DNA of 64,000 nt from G963704535 sp963704535 (lineage in GTDB: Bacteria; Chloroflexota; Chloroflexia; Chloroflexales; Roseiflexaceae), in contig OY969916.1 in the NCBI GenBank assembly GCA_963704535.1, forward strand, positions 2,108,001-2,172,000. The letters run 5' to 3'. The notes beneath the pieces are model-generated. The model saw only the letters and a list, made by a program, of their open reading frames with translations, was not told where the DNA came from and made no database searches. Numbering within the stretch: the first letter of the stretch is position 1; each line of letters begins with the position of its first letter. The position numbers and the translations under genes were made by a program. Positions 6,945 to 16,384 of the stretch are shown here, one piece after another.

Positions 6945-8150
6945 ATGTCTACCGACGTCCTCTTCCGTCCCACCTTCGCCGATCTGCGCGCCGAGGTCGA
7001 GCGGCGCGTCGCGCAGGAGGCCTCGCCCAATGAGATCGCGGCGCTGCTGGACCAACTGCTCAACGGCACGTCGGCGCCGTGGGTCGGGTACGATGGCAGC
7101 GTGACCTGGCTGTACCGCAATGCTGTGGCCCAGCAAGTGTCGCTGGTCGGCGACATCGTCGGCTACGACACCGACAAGACCCGCATGATGCAGCTCCCCG
7201 GCTCCGACCTGTTCTACCTGACCGCCGAGGTGCCGCTCGACGCGCGGCTCAAATATCTCTTCGCGGTCGATCGCCCAGCACCAGCCGGCGATCAGCCGCG
7301 CGAGTGGAGCGACTGGCTGCGCGGCTGCGCGATCGACCCGCTCAATCCCCGCCAAACCGTCGAGACCAAGCCGCTGCGCGCCCACTCGCTCTTGGAGATG
7401 CCGGGCGCGCTGCCAGTGCCGGAGTTCGACGACCTGGGGAGCGAGATCGCCGCCAATGTGATGCTGCACCTCGTTCGGAGCACTGCGCTCGACGCATGGC
7501 TCCAGGTATGGGTGGCACTACCGCTGGGGTATGCCCCCGATGAGACGCGCTACCCGACCCTGTATCTCTACGACGGCGAGGGCTACATGCTTTCGGCGCG
7601 CGCGCCCCAGGTGATGGATACACTGCTGAATGACGGCGAGACCGGGCGCGCGATCATGGTCTTTGTGCAGCGCCCGGAGCGCCATCCCGAGGACGTGCGC
7701 TACGCCGAGCAGGTGATCAGCTTCCTCGCCGATGAGCTTGTGCCATGGCTCGACGAGCGCTACGCGACCTCGTCCGATCCGACCGACCGAGTGGTCGGCG
7801 GCGCCTCGGTCGGCGCGACGATCGGCTTGGCGGCGGCGCTGGAGCGGCCCGATGTGTTTGGGCGGGTGTTGGCCCAATCGCCGGTGCCGCTGTCGATCGG
7901 CGGCGACGTGCCGATGCTGCTGGCGCGCAACGCCGAGCGCGGGATCGCGCCGCCGCACTGCTATATCGACGTCGGTCGCTACGAGCCGGCCCTGATCGTC
8001 GAGCACGTCCAGTCGGTCTGCGCCGCGCTGCTCGCCAGCCATGCGCGGGTCTCCTACCAGGAGTTCGCTGGCGACCATAGCTTCGTCGGCTGGCGCACCA
8101 CCCTAGCCGACGCGCTGCGCTTCCATTTCGGCGCTCCGCTGTTTCCTTGA
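6945..8150 (+). CDS. Fes/enterochelin-esterase-like alpha/beta hydrolase
   Basis: 401-aa hydrolase with the architecture of enterochelin esterases: an N-terminal immunoglobulin-like region (about 1-140, with FYLTAEVPLDARLKYLFAVD) and a C-terminal esterase D/alpha-beta-hydrolase domain. The nucleophile elbow is GGASVGAT (Ser of G-A-S-V-G); YLYDGEGYM and the C-terminal GDHSFVGWR with a His complete the pattern. The substrate is uncertain; esters such as siderophores or other acyl esters are possible. ATG 6945 has GAAGGAG upstream. No signal peptide. It sits alone before a MITE-like element. Confidence 0.8.
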   Translation: MSTDVLFRPTFADLRAEVERRVAQEASPNEIAALLDQLLNGTSAPWVGYDGSVTWLYRNAVAQQVSLVGDIVGYDTDKTRMMQLPGSDLFYLTAEVPLDARLKYLFAVDRPAPAGDQPREWSDWLRGCAIDPLNPRQTVETKPLRAHSLLEMPGALPVPEFDDLGSEIAANVMLHLVRSTALDAWLQVWVALPLGYAPDETRYPTLYLYDGEGYMLSARAPQVMDTLLNDGETGRAIMVFVQRPERHPEDVRYAEQVISFLADELVPWLDERYATSSDPTDRVVGGASVGATIGLAAALERPDVFGRVLAQSPVPLSIGGDVPMLLARNAERGIAPPHCYIDVGRYEPALIVEHVQSVCAALLASHARVSYQEFAGDHSFVGWRTTLADALRFHFGAPLFP

Positions 8151-8153
8151 GCA

Positions 8154-8331
8154 ACAGGACTTGCGCGGTGGCGCCCGCAAGGCCGCTATTGCCTGCGGCA
8201 GCAAGGTACTTCACCTGTTTTTTATCGTCGATTTTTCGCCCACAGGGCGAAAAATCGACGATAAAAGGAAAAAAAGTACCACTCTGCCGAAGGCTAAAAC
8301 CAGGGTTGATAGATGACCGCATAAGTCCTGT
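8154..8331. mobile_element. MITE-like element A, copy 1
   Basis: A non-coding 178-bp unit bounded by inverted ends CAGGACTTGCGCGGT (8155) and, on the opposite strand, CAGGACTTATGCGGT (8330). The centre is a 21-bp perfect hairpin (8221-8241 with 8245-8265) with a 3-nt loop. Copies are at 13880-14056 and 28515-28706 in the opposite orientation. It separates the esterase from the ABC operon. Confidence 0.75.
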
Positions 8332-8339
8332 GAGTAAAA

Positions 8340-9239
<900 letters not shown>

Positions 9240-9245
9240 GACCGA

Positions 9246-9345
9246 GGGTGGGGATGAAGGGGGAGCTTGAGGGGGCCTCCCCTCTAAAAATAGCCCACCC
9301 ACATTCTAAAGCAGAAAAGAACCTTATCTAAATTGTAAATCGCCA
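9246..9345. repeat. REP-like element H between ABC genes
   Basis: Contains GGGGGAGCTTGAGGGGGC followed by CCTCCCCTC and the tail CCCACCCACATTCTAAA. It is a diverged copy of the palindromic repeat found about twenty times in the window, here splitting an ABC operon. Confidence 0.6.
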
Positions 9346-9346
9346 G

Positions 9347-10246
9347 ATGTTTAACCTGATACGCGCCGAATGGTTCAAGCTCACGCACCGGCCGATGGCC
9401 TGGGTGCTGCTGTGCGTGTTCCTGGGGATACTGCTGCTGAACCTGGGCACCGAGTTCCTGGCCGTAGCGCTGCACGACGGGGCGCTCAGCGGCGGGGCCA
9501 CTCGGATCACGGTGCTGCGCGAGGAGCAGATCGCCCAGTTCCGGCTGATGCTCAGTTTCCCCGGCATCTTCGGGGCGGTGTTCGGGGCGGTGAACAGCGT
9601 CGGCGGCATCTGCGCGATTGTGCTGGCGGCGGGGGCGCTGGGCAGCGAGTATAACTGGGGCACACTGCGTACCCAACTCGCACGCCAGCCGCAGCGCGGG
9701 CGCTACCTGGTCGCCAAGATCGTGGCGCTGCTGCTGGTTCTGCTGGCCGGCGTGCTGATCGGCCTGCTGGTGGGTGCGCTGCTTGGGCTGCTCTTCGGCT
9801 CGATCTTGGGCCGCACCGGCAGCGTGGGCGGGCGCGAGCTGGCGCTGCTGCCGCTGGGAATCTTGCGCGCGCTGTATGTGATGCTGCCGTATGTGCTCTG
9901 GACGCTGGCCTGCTGCGCGCTGGGTCGCTCGGTGCTGGCCGGCGCGGCGGGCGGGTTCCTGTTCTTGATCCTCGACCTGGGCCTGGGCACACTCTCGTTC
10001 CTGGCGGATCTGGGCGGCCCGCTGGCGCTGATCGTCAACCTGGCCCTCCAGCAGAACGTGAACACGCTGATCGTGCTGAACAACCAAAGCTTCGGCCTCG
10101 ACCCGGCGGTCATCACGCGCACGCTCGACCTCGGCAAGCTGCCCTCCCCGCTCCAGGCGACCCTGGTCGTCGGGCTCTACAGCGCCCTGTTCTTCTTCTA
10201 CGCCTACCGCCTGCTGACGCGCCGCGACATCACGGGAGCCGGGTGA
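9347..10246 (+). CDS. ABC-2 family transporter permease
   Basis: 299-aa integral membrane protein with six predicted hydrophobic segments (WVLLCVFLGILLLNL, an Ala/Gly-rich GGICAIVLAAGALGS, LLLVLLAGVLIGLLVGALLG, and others). Sequences such as EYNWGTLRTQLARQP just after the second helix are typical of ABC-2 permeases. It probably pairs with the ATPase at 8340. The stop codon TGA lies in the first unit of a CGTGAAA-type repeat. Confidence 0.85.
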   Translation: MFNLIRAEWFKLTHRPMAWVLLCVFLGILLLNLGTEFLAVALHDGALSGGATRITVLREEQIAQFRLMLSFPGIFGAVFGAVNSVGGICAIVLAAGALGSEYNWGTLRTQLARQPQRGRYLVAKIVALLLVLLAGVLIGLLVGALLGLLFGSILGRTGSVGGRELALLPLGILRALYVMLPYVLWTLACCALGRSVLAGAAGGFLFLILDLGLGTLSFLADLGGPLALIVNLALQQNVNTLIVLNNQSFGLDPAVITRTLDLGKLPSPLQATLVVGLYSALFFFYAYRLLTRRDITGAG

Positions 10247-10475
10247 AACGTGAAACGTGACGCGTGATACGTGAAACGTGATGCGTCGTCCGGGCGGCCA
10301 CGGAGGTCGGGCGGCCACGGAGGTCGGGCGGCCACGGAGGTCGGGCGGCCACAGAGGGCCGGCCCTACAGGTTCTCGGTTCTTATGGGTTCGGTGGGGGG
10401 GCGTATGCAATACGCCCTTACGTGCCCTGGCTCGATGCTTGGCTCTCTATCCTCCATCCTCATCTTGTCACCCCC
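10247..10475. repeat. composite short-repeat block
   Basis: Ordered modules: CGTGAAA/CGTGATG 7-mers, four GGGCGGCCACGGAGGTC units, GGTTCTCGGTTCTT, the palindromic GGGCGTATGCAATACGCCC, then CCATCCTC and CATCTTGT units. The same order recurs at 33325-33597 and 63160-63375. The CATCTTGT units run into the 3' end of the next gene. Confidence 0.8.
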
Positions 10476-11894
10476 TCATCTTGTCATCTTGTCACGCCTG
10501 CGTGCCTCCAGCGCGGCGAGCGTCTGCTCGTGCGTCGTGCGCGTGATCGGGTAGAACGCCGTCAGGATGATGCCGCAGATCAGGACGATGGTCGGGATCG
10601 GGCCGATCATTAGGCGGATGGCGGTGAGCGCCGACTCGGGCTGCTGCCCGATGCCAGCCCGCTCGTCGAAGCCCTGGAGGTCGAGCGCCATCCCGACCAG
10701 GAACAGCCCCAGCGCCAGCCCCAGCTTCTGGAGAAAGACCATGAAGCCGTAGAACACACCCTCGCGCCGCTGCCCGGTTCGCAGCTCGTCGAGCTCGATC
10801 ACGTCGGGCATCATGCTCCACGGCACCAGGTAGGCCGTCGCCACGCCCACGCCGGCCAGCAGCGCCAGCACGACCGCCAGCGTCACCTGCTCGGGTTGCA
10901 GGAAGAACAGCAGCGCCTGCACCCCGATCCAAAAGATCATGCCGACCATGTAGACCGCCTTTTTGCCGATCCGCCGGCTGACCGCGCTCCAGACAAACAG
11001 GAACACGAACGCCGACCCCTGCACCGCCAGCAGCATGATCGGGATCAGGCCGGGGTTACGCATCCAGAACGTGATGTAGAACGTCAGCACCGACGCGGTG
11101 ATCTGCACCGCCAGCCACGAGAAGAGGTAGATGCCGATCACGAACAGGAAGGCCCGGTTGCTGAAGGCCATGCGCACTTGGTCGAGCAGCCCCAACTCCG
11201 GCGCCTGCGCCTCCGGCTCGTAGCGCTCCTTGGTGCCAGCGAAGCACCAGATGAAAGGCAGCGCGCAGCACAGCCCCCAGATCGCCCCCGCCACCAAGTA
11301 GCCGGGCTGCTGCGCGGCGCCCTGGCAGGCTTGTGCATCGGCGCAGAAGCTGTTCACCACGATCGGGTGCAGCACCGCCGCGATCAGCCCGCCGCCGATG
11401 CTGAACGCAAAGCGGAAGGAGTTGAGGCTGGTGCGCTCGTCGTAGTCGCGCGTCAGCTCCGGCGTGAGCGCGGTGTAGGGCACGTTCACGACGGTGAAGG
11501 CAGTGTCGAACAGCAGCGCCACTATTAGGTAGAAGATGAACTTGCCAGCGTCGCCGAATGGCGGCACGACCCATTGGACAGCGAACATCAGGCCGAAGGG
11601 CAGCGCGCCGTACAACAGCCACGGGCGCCGCCGCCCATGCCGGGAGACGGTCCTGTCGGTGAGCCAGCCCATAAAAGGGTCGTTGACGGCATCCCAGATC
11701 TTGACCACCAGTAGGATCGTGCCGGCCGCCCCAGGGCTCAGGCCGGCCACGGTGGTGAGAAAGAAGAGCTGGAAGAAGGACCCGATCGCGGTGGCAATCG
11801 CCGGGCCAAGGTCGCCGGCGCCGAAGGCCAGCTTGGTGCTGAGCGGCAACCGCTCGTGCTGCTCAGCGGCGAGGGGAGCGACGGTGTCGGCCAT
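10476..11894 (-). CDS. GPH-family sugar:cation symporter (MFS)
   Basis: 472-aa membrane carrier of the glycoside-pentoside-hexuronide (MelB-like) family, importing sugars with Na+ or H+. Family marks at the N-terminus are KLAFGAGDLGPAIA, KIWDAVNDPFMGWLTDRT and GRRRPWLLYGALPFG; twelve hydrophobic segments are present. The final residues RDKMTR and the stop TGA are encoded by the CATCTTGT tandem repeat, so the natural C-terminus has been overwritten or extended by a few residues. Sugar specificity cannot be told. GAGGA precedes the ATG. Confidence 0.88.
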   Translation of the reverse strand: MADTVAPLAAEQHERLPLSTKLAFGAGDLGPAIATAIGSFFQLFFLTTVAGLSPGAAGTILLVVKIWDAVNDPFMGWLTDRTVSRHGRRRPWLLYGALPFGLMFAVQWVVPPFGDAGKFIFYLIVALLFDTAFTVVNVPYTALTPELTRDYDERTSLNSFRFAFSIGGGLIAAVLHPIVVNSFCADAQACQGAAQQPGYLVAGAIWGLCCALPFIWCFAGTKERYEPEAQAPELGLLDQVRMAFSNRAFLFVIGIYLFSWLAVQITASVLTFYITFWMRNPGLIPIMLLAVQGSAFVFLFVWSAVSRRIGKKAVYMVGMIFWIGVQALLFFLQPEQVTLAVVLALLAGVGVATAYLVPWSMMPDVIELDELRTGQRREGVFYGFMVFLQKLGLALGLFLVGMALDLQGFDERAGIGQQPESALTAIRLMIGPIPTIVLICGIILTAFYPITRTTHEQTLAALEARRRDKMTR

Positions 11895-12097
11895 AGCGTC
11901 CTCGTGATTGTGCGGGTGGGGTGGCCTCAGTATAGCGCGGGCGGGAGGATTGTCAAATCGTGGTCGATGTTTCAGGTCTTTGGGGCGCAGAGGCTATTTC
12001 GTAGTTGACTTGTTAGTTACGGTAGTGTAGAGTCGGTCTGTCCCCTCACTTTCTCATTTCGCCCACCCTTCCGAGAAGATAACGAAAGGAGCCTCCA

Positions 12098-12334
12098 ATG
12101 TCCGATCATGTGTACAAGATCATCGAATTGGTGGGGTCGTCGAAGTCGACGATCGAGGATGCGGTTCAGAATGCGCTCATCAAGGCCGCCGACTCGATCC
12201 GCAACATGCGCTGGTTCGAGGTGACGGAGACACGCGGCTATATCGAGAACGGCAAGATCGCCTACTGGCAGGTCACGGTCAAGATCGGCTTCACCGTGGA
12301 GGCTAATACTCCAACCTCTCAGCCGGGCATATGA
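12098..12334 (+). CDS. dodecin family protein
   Basis: 78-aa dodecin, a dodecameric flavin-binding storage protein of the cytoplasm. Characteristic blocks: SDHVYKIIELVGSS, AVQNALIKAADSIRNMRWFEV, and GYIENGKIAYWQVTVKIGF. The flavin-stacking Trp is present in NMRWFEV. AAAGGAG precedes the ATG. The last residues (ANTPTSQPGI) are longer than usual; a partial duplicate of the 3' end follows at 12347-12392. Confidence 0.93.
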   Translation: MSDHVYKIIELVGSSKSTIEDAVQNALIKAADSIRNMRWFEVTETRGYIENGKIAYWQVTVKIGFTVEANTPTSQPGI

Positions 12335-12346
12335 TCGAGGCACTAT

Positions 12347-12392
12347 TCATTGTCAAGATCGACTTCACCGTGGAGGCTAATACTCCAACGTG
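12347..12392 (+). repeat. duplicated 3' end of the dodecin gene
   Basis: GTCAAGATCG-CTTCACCGTGG and the following AGGCTAATACTCCAAC repeat the segment that ends the dodecin coding sequence, after a 26-bp separation. This second copy runs straight into TGA, giving a shorter, more typical dodecin end. The current gene tail is therefore probably the product of a small duplication. Confidence 0.75.
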
Positions 12393-12402
12393 ATTTCTTC
12401 TG

Positions 12403-12480
12403 CCACAGAGTACACAGAGGGCACAGAGAAGGGAAATCGGCACGATCAATCTCGGTGTTCTCTGTGTGCTCTGTGGCTTA
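12403..12480. terminator. CACAGAG inverted repeat between convergent genes
   Basis: GCCACAGAG with further CACAGAG units on the left, and TTCTCTGTG-TGCTCTGTGGC on the right, form a long imperfect hairpin between dodecin (+) and the MFS gene (-). The location suits a bidirectional terminator; there is no strong T-run. Confidence 0.5.
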
Positions 12481-12510
12481 GGGCTGCCCCGCTAGACCCA
12501 TCCCCCGCTA

Positions 12511-13809
12511 TCAGGCGGGCACCGCTGTGGCGCGCCGGTATAGTGCTGCGCCACCGACGCCCAGCAAGCACAGCGCCGCGCAGAGCAGCAGTGCCGCCGG
12601 CACGCCAAAGGTGTCGGACGCCGCGCCAAGCAGCAGCCCGCCGATCGGCGTGCTGCCGGCAAACAACATAAAGTAAAGGCTCATCACCCGGCCGCGCAGC
12701 GCATCCGGCACCTTGAGCTGTAGCAGCGAGTTGGCGGTCGTCGCGAAGGTGATCCCGGCGAAGCCGAGCGCGACCAGCAGCGCCGCCGTGAGGGCGAAGC
12801 TCGACGACAGCGCCACGGCGGCCAGCAGCAGGCCGAAGCTGGCCGAGGCCAGCAGCAGCCGCTGGGTCGTGACGCGCCGGGCGTAGGCGGTGATGACGGC
12901 GGCCGCCAGCGAGCCGAGGCCCAGAAACGACGTCAGCGCGCCGAAGCCGGCCGCGTCGGTGTGCAGCACGAAGCCGGCGATCAGCGGGAGGATCACGGTG
13001 AAGTTGAACCCGAATGTGCCGATCGCCCCGACGACGATCAGCACCAGCAGCACCTCCGGCGTGCGCCAACTGTAGCTCAACCCCTCGCGCAGCCGCTGGA
13101 CGACGCTGCCGGTGGACGACTGGGCCGTCGTGAACAGCTCCGCTGGATTTATGAGCATCAGCCCGACCAGCACCGCCAGAAAGCTGGCCGCGTTGAGATA
13201 CAGCATCGGGGCGATGTCGAAGCGGGCGATCATCAGGCCGGCGGCGGCCGGGCCGATGATCCGCGCGCCGTTGAACAGCATCGAATTCAGCCCAATCGCG
13301 TTGACGACGTCCTCGCGACCGACCAGCTCGACCGAGAACGCCTGGCGGGCCGGCATATCGATCGCGTTGATCGTCCCCTGCGCCGCTGCCAGCACATAGA
13401 CGTGCCAGAGCTGGATCGCCCCGCTCCCCACCAGGATTCCAAAGATCGCCGCCTGCACCATCGCCAGCGCCTGTGTCACCAGGATCAGCCGGTGTTTCGG
13501 CACCCGGTCGGCGATCACGCCGCCGAGCAGCGAGAGCAGCATGATCGGCAGAAATTGCAGCGCCGCGACCAGGCCCAGCGCGAACGGCGACGACGTGAGC
13601 CGCAGGACCAGCCACGCCTGCGCCGTCGTCTGCATCCACGAGCCGATCAGCGAGACGAGCTGGCCGAGCCAATAGAGCCGATAGTTGCGTACGCGCAAGG
13701 CCCGGAAGCCATGCGTGACTCCCGGCGGGATGTTGAGGCGGCGCGGAGGCTGCGCGGCCTCTTCACTGCCCTGAAATGCCCCTTGCTTCTGCTCGCTGTG
13801 AGTCGCCAT
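12511..13809 (-). CDS. MFS transporter (EntS/MFS_3 type)
   Basis: 432-aa membrane carrier of the MFS_3 group, mostly drug or siderophore exporters. It has a YRLYWLGQLVSLIGSWMQ first helix, LLSLLGGVIADRVPKHRLI (motif A-like loop), and NAIDMPARQAFSVELV, typical of this group. About twelve hydrophobic segments are present. ATG 13809 is preceded by GGAAGGAAG. The divergent or neighbouring MarR gene could control it, but that gene is frameshifted. Substrate unknown. Confidence 0.88.
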   Translation of the reverse strand: MATHSEQKQGAFQGSEEAAQPPRRLNIPPGVTHGFRALRVRNYRLYWLGQLVSLIGSWMQTTAQAWLVLRLTSSPFALGLVAALQFLPIMLLSLLGGVIADRVPKHRLILVTQALAMVQAAIFGILVGSGAIQLWHVYVLAAAQGTINAIDMPARQAFSVELVGREDVVNAIGLNSMLFNGARIIGPAAAGLMIARFDIAPMLYLNAASFLAVLVGLMLINPAELFTTAQSSTGSVVQRLREGLSYSWRTPEVLLVLIVVGAIGTFGFNFTVILPLIAGFVLHTDAAGFGALTSFLGLGSLAAAVITAYARRVTTQRLLLASASFGLLLAAVALSSSFALTAALLVALGFAGITFATTANSLLQLKVPDALRGRVMSLYFMLFAGSTPIGGLLLGAASDTFGVPAALLLCAALCLLGVGGAALYRRATAVPA

Positions 13810-13826
13810 GAAATCTTCCTTCCAAG

Positions 13827-13871
13827 GAGATTGGAGATCGGAGATTTGGGCAATCTCCGATCTCCAATCTC
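13827..13871. repeat. GGAGATT 7-mer perfect hairpin
   Basis: 20-bp perfect inverted repeat (13827-13846 with 13852-13871), loop TGGGC, made of GGAGATT/GGAGATC units. It lies just upstream of the MFS start. Confidence 0.85.
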
Positions 13872-13879
13872 TTAAATGA

Positions 13880-14056
13880 CCGGAGTTACGCAGTCATCTA
13901 CCAAACGTGGTTTCAGCCTTCGGCAGAGCTGTACTCTTTCTTTCTTTTATCGACGATTTTTGCCCGGTCGGGCAAAAATCGTCGATAAAAAAGATGGGAG
14001 AAGTACCTTGCTGCCGCAGGCTACAGAGCGTTGCGGGCGCCACCGCGTAACCCCTG
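13880..14056. mobile_element. MITE-like element A, copy 2
   Basis: Ends CCGGAGTTACGCAGT and, reversed, CAGGGGTTACGCGGT. The central hairpin has 22-bp arms (13945-13966 and 13969-13990). Internal blocks TTTCAGCCTTCGGCAGAG and GAAGTACCTTGCTGCCGCAG match copies 1 and 3. It lies between the MFS and MarR genes. Confidence 0.75.
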
Positions 14057-14067
14057 TTAAACAATGA

Positions 14068-14521
14068 TCACGCAGCGCCGCGATCATCGCCGGCGAGCAC
14101 GCGACGGAGCGCCGGCAGCGCCACCTGCACCGCCGCCCGCTCATCCGCGTTGAGCTGCGCCAGCAGCGGCACGAGCTGCGCCAGCACTAGCTCCTGGGCG
14201 CGCTCGTAGTGCCGCCGCCCATGCTCGGTGAGCGCGAGCTGCTGCTGCCGGCGGTCGGATGGGTCGGGCGTGCGCGCGATCCAGCCACGCTCGACCAGCG
14301 ATCTGGACCAGCTCGCCCATCGACTGGAGCGTGACCCGCCGCCGGCGCGCCAGATCGCTCACCGTCAGCGGCCCCTCGGCCAGGTGCGTCAGCACGCGAT
14401 ACTGCGGCATGGTCGTCTCCTCGCCAGCCTCGCGCCGCACCTCGGCGCCGACGATCCGGGCCAGCAGCGGCAGCACCGCCAGCAACTCCTGCGCCGTGCG
14501 TGATGTAGTCCATGCATCCAT
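14068..14521 (-). pseudogene. MarR family regulator, frameshifted
   Basis: Start ATG 14521, preceded by GAGGAGG. The first half encodes a normal MarR N-terminus (LPLLARIVGAEVRR, MPQYRVLTHLAEGPLTVSDLARR, TLQSMGELVQ). At about 14299-14303 one base is extra. In the next frame the protein continues as LVERGWIARTPDPSDRRQQQ (the beta-wing with DRR), then TEHGRRHYERA and a helical end to TGA at 14068-14070. With the extra base removed, the protein would be about 150 aa, normal for MarR. It may be a real mutation or a sequencing error. Confidence 0.85.
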
Positions 14522-14587
14522 CACAACCTCCTCAAGTATCCTGATAGTAAGGATACCTTAGTTTCTGTGTGATGTCAAGCTATATGC

Positions 14588-14660
14588 TTACGACGGGTTG
14601 GGGTGGGGTTTAAGGGGAGGGCTGCCCTCCCTTTGCCCCTCCCTTTCCAGATTCTTTTTC
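14588..14660. repeat. diverged REP-like G/C-run element
   Basis: GGGGTGGGGTTTAAGGGGAG followed by GGCTGCCCTCCC and CCCCTCCCTTTCCAGA is a variant of the element H family. It lies upstream of the dehydrogenase gene. Confidence 0.45.
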
Positions 14661-14731
14661 TGAAAGACTATGGAATGGCAATCTGGTACAATGGCGGGAC
14701 ATTCGTCACGGAAAGCGCAAAGGGCACAACT

Positions 14732-15637
14732 ATGGAGAAACATCCCGCAATCCAATCGGTCGCGGTGATCGGGGTGGGGCGCATGGGCGGGCCGATGGCG
14801 GTCAACCTGCGCCGGGCAGGGTTCGCCGTCAGCGCCTACGACGCCGCGCCGGCGCAGCTCGAGGACCTGGCCCGGCAAGGGATCGCGGCGGCGGCTTCGG
14901 CACCGGCGGCGGCGCAGGCAGCCGACGCGATCATCACCATGCTGCCGAGCGACGAACTGCTCCAGCAGGTGCTCGAAGGGCCGGACGGGTTGCTGGGTCT
15001 GCTCCGCGCCGGCCAAGTGCTGATCGATATGGGCACCAGCAAGCTGGCCACCAGCCAGCGGCTGGCCGCGCTGGCGACCGGGCGCGGCGCGGCAATGCTC
15101 GACGCGCCGGTCAGCGGCGGCGAGCAGGGCGCCCGCGACGCGACACTCAGCATCATGGTCGGCGGCGAGCGCGCCGTCTTCGAGCGCTGCCGACCGGTGC
15201 TGGCGGCGCTGGGCAGCACGCTGACCTACATCGGCGGCAACGGCATGGGCTTGGTCGCAAAGCTGGTCAACCAGATGCTGATGGAGGCATCGTTCTGCAT
15301 CATCGCCGAGGCGTTCGCGCTGGCGGCCAGGGCCGGTGCCGATCTGGAGGCCGTCTACCAGGCGGTGCGCGGCGGCCTGGGCGGCTCGCGAGTGCTGGAT
15401 CAGATGCTGCCGCAACTGCTCTCCGGCGACCTGGGCAGCGGGCGCGAGCTGACCCTGCACTACAAGGACGGCGCTTATGCCCTGGCGGCCGCCGAGGCGA
15501 TCGGTGCCTGGGCGCCGATCACCAGGCTGACCCACGAGCTGTTTGACCAGGCGCTGGCGTCGGGCCAGGGCAGCCACAGTGCGGCAGCGGTGGCGCGGGT
15601 CTACGAGCAGCATATCGGCGTCCGGCTGACGCCATGA
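14732..15637 (+). CDS. NAD(P)-dependent 3-hydroxyisobutyrate dehydrogenase-like protein
   Basis: 301-aa beta-hydroxyacid dehydrogenase. The Rossmann motif is VAVIGVGRMGGPMAVN at the N-terminus; the substrate loop is MLDAPVSGGEQGARD; the catalytic Lys is in NGMGLVAKLVNQM. The family reversibly oxidises beta-hydroxy acids such as 3-hydroxyisobutyrate or tartronate semialdehyde; the actual substrate is not known. ATG 14732 is chosen because the longer frame starts in low-complexity sequence. The gene overlaps the endonuclease III gene by 4 nt (ATGA). Confidence 0.9.
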   Translation: MEKHPAIQSVAVIGVGRMGGPMAVNLRRAGFAVSAYDAAPAQLEDLARQGIAAAASAPAAAQAADAIITMLPSDELLQQVLEGPDGLLGLLRAGQVLIDMGTSKLATSQRLAALATGRGAAMLDAPVSGGEQGARDATLSIMVGGERAVFERCRPVLAALGSTLTYIGGNGMGLVAKLVNQMLMEASFCIIAEAFALAARAGADLEAVYQAVRGGLGGSRVLDQMLPQLLSGDLGSGRELTLHYKDGAYALAAAEAIGAWAPITRLTHELFDQALASGQGSHSAAAVARVYEQHIGVRLTP

Positions 15638-16311
15638 TCGCGGCATTCGGCAGCGTCAGCCACGAAAAGATCCAGGCCGTCTACGAGCGCCTAATCGCAG
15701 TCTACGGCCCGCGCGAGCTGCGCCCCAGCCACGATCCGCTCGACGAGCTGATCCAGACGATCCTTTCGCAGAACACCAGCGACATCAACAGCGAGCGCGC
15801 CTACCGGCTGCTGCGGGAGAAGTACCCGACTTGGCAGGCAGTTATGGACGCGCCATTGCCCGACGTGTACGAGGCGATCAAATCGGCCGGGCTGGGCCGC
15901 ATCAAGGCGCCGCGCATCCAGAGCACGCTGCACGAGATCCTGGCGCGGCGCGGTGAACTAAATCTCGACTTTCTCGACCAGCTCGCGCATGAGGAGGGCA
16001 AGCGCTGGCTAACCTCGCTGGCCGGGATCGGGCCGAAGACAGCGGCGTGCGTGCTGCTCTTCGCGCTTGGCAAGCCAGCGCTCCCGGTCGACACCCACGT
16101 CTACCGCGTGTCGCGGCGGCTTGGGCTGATCGGCCCCAAAGTCAGCGCCGACCAGGCCCACGCATTACTCGAAGCTGCGCTGCCGCCCGAGGCGATCTAC
16201 TCATTTCATATCGATATGATCCGGCACGGCCGCCAGATCTGCCAGGCCCAGCGCCCGCGCTGCGAAGCCTGCCCGCTCAACGACCTGTGCGACTTCTACC
16301 AGAGCCTGTAG
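15634..16311 (+). CDS. nth: endonuclease III
   Basis: 225-aa base-excision-repair glycosylase/AP lyase acting on oxidised pyrimidines. The helix-hairpin-helix is LAGIGPKTAACVL with the catalytic Lys; the catalytic Asp is in PVDTHVYRVSRR. The 4Fe-4S loop is C-x6-C-x2-C-x5-C (CQAQRPRCEACPLNDLC) near the C-terminus. ELIQTILSQNTSD is the typical N-terminal helix. It is translationally coupled to the dehydrogenase by an ATGA overlap. The stop codon is followed at once by a 61-bp perfect hairpin. Confidence 0.95.
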   Translation: MIAAFGSVSHEKIQAVYERLIAVYGPRELRPSHDPLDELIQTILSQNTSDINSERAYRLLREKYPTWQAVMDAPLPDVYEAIKSAGLGRIKAPRIQSTLHEILARRGELNLDFLDQLAHEEGKRWLTSLAGIGPKTAACVLLFALGKPALPVDTHVYRVSRRLGLIGPKVSADQAHALLEAALPPEAIYSFHIDMIRHGRQICQAQRPRCEACPLNDLCDFYQSL

Positions 16312-16312
16312 C

Positions 16313-16373
16313 GCGTGTTGCGTGTTACGTGTTGCGTGAGTCGGACTCACGCAACACGTAACACGCAACACGC
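16313..16373. terminator. 29-bp perfect hairpin of GTGTTGC/GTGTTAC 7-mers
   Basis: Arms 16313-16341 and 16345-16373 are perfectly complementary, with loop CGG. The arms consist of CGTGTTG and CGTGTTA units. It begins 2 bp after the nth stop and ends before the next gene's RBS. It could end transcription although no T-run follows. Confidence 0.8.
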
Positions 16374-16384
16374 AAGAGGGAGCT

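Noticed and set aside
9284..10318. Minus-strand frame opposite the ABC permease
   Set aside because: Gln/Arg-rich shadow translation; no RBS or family.
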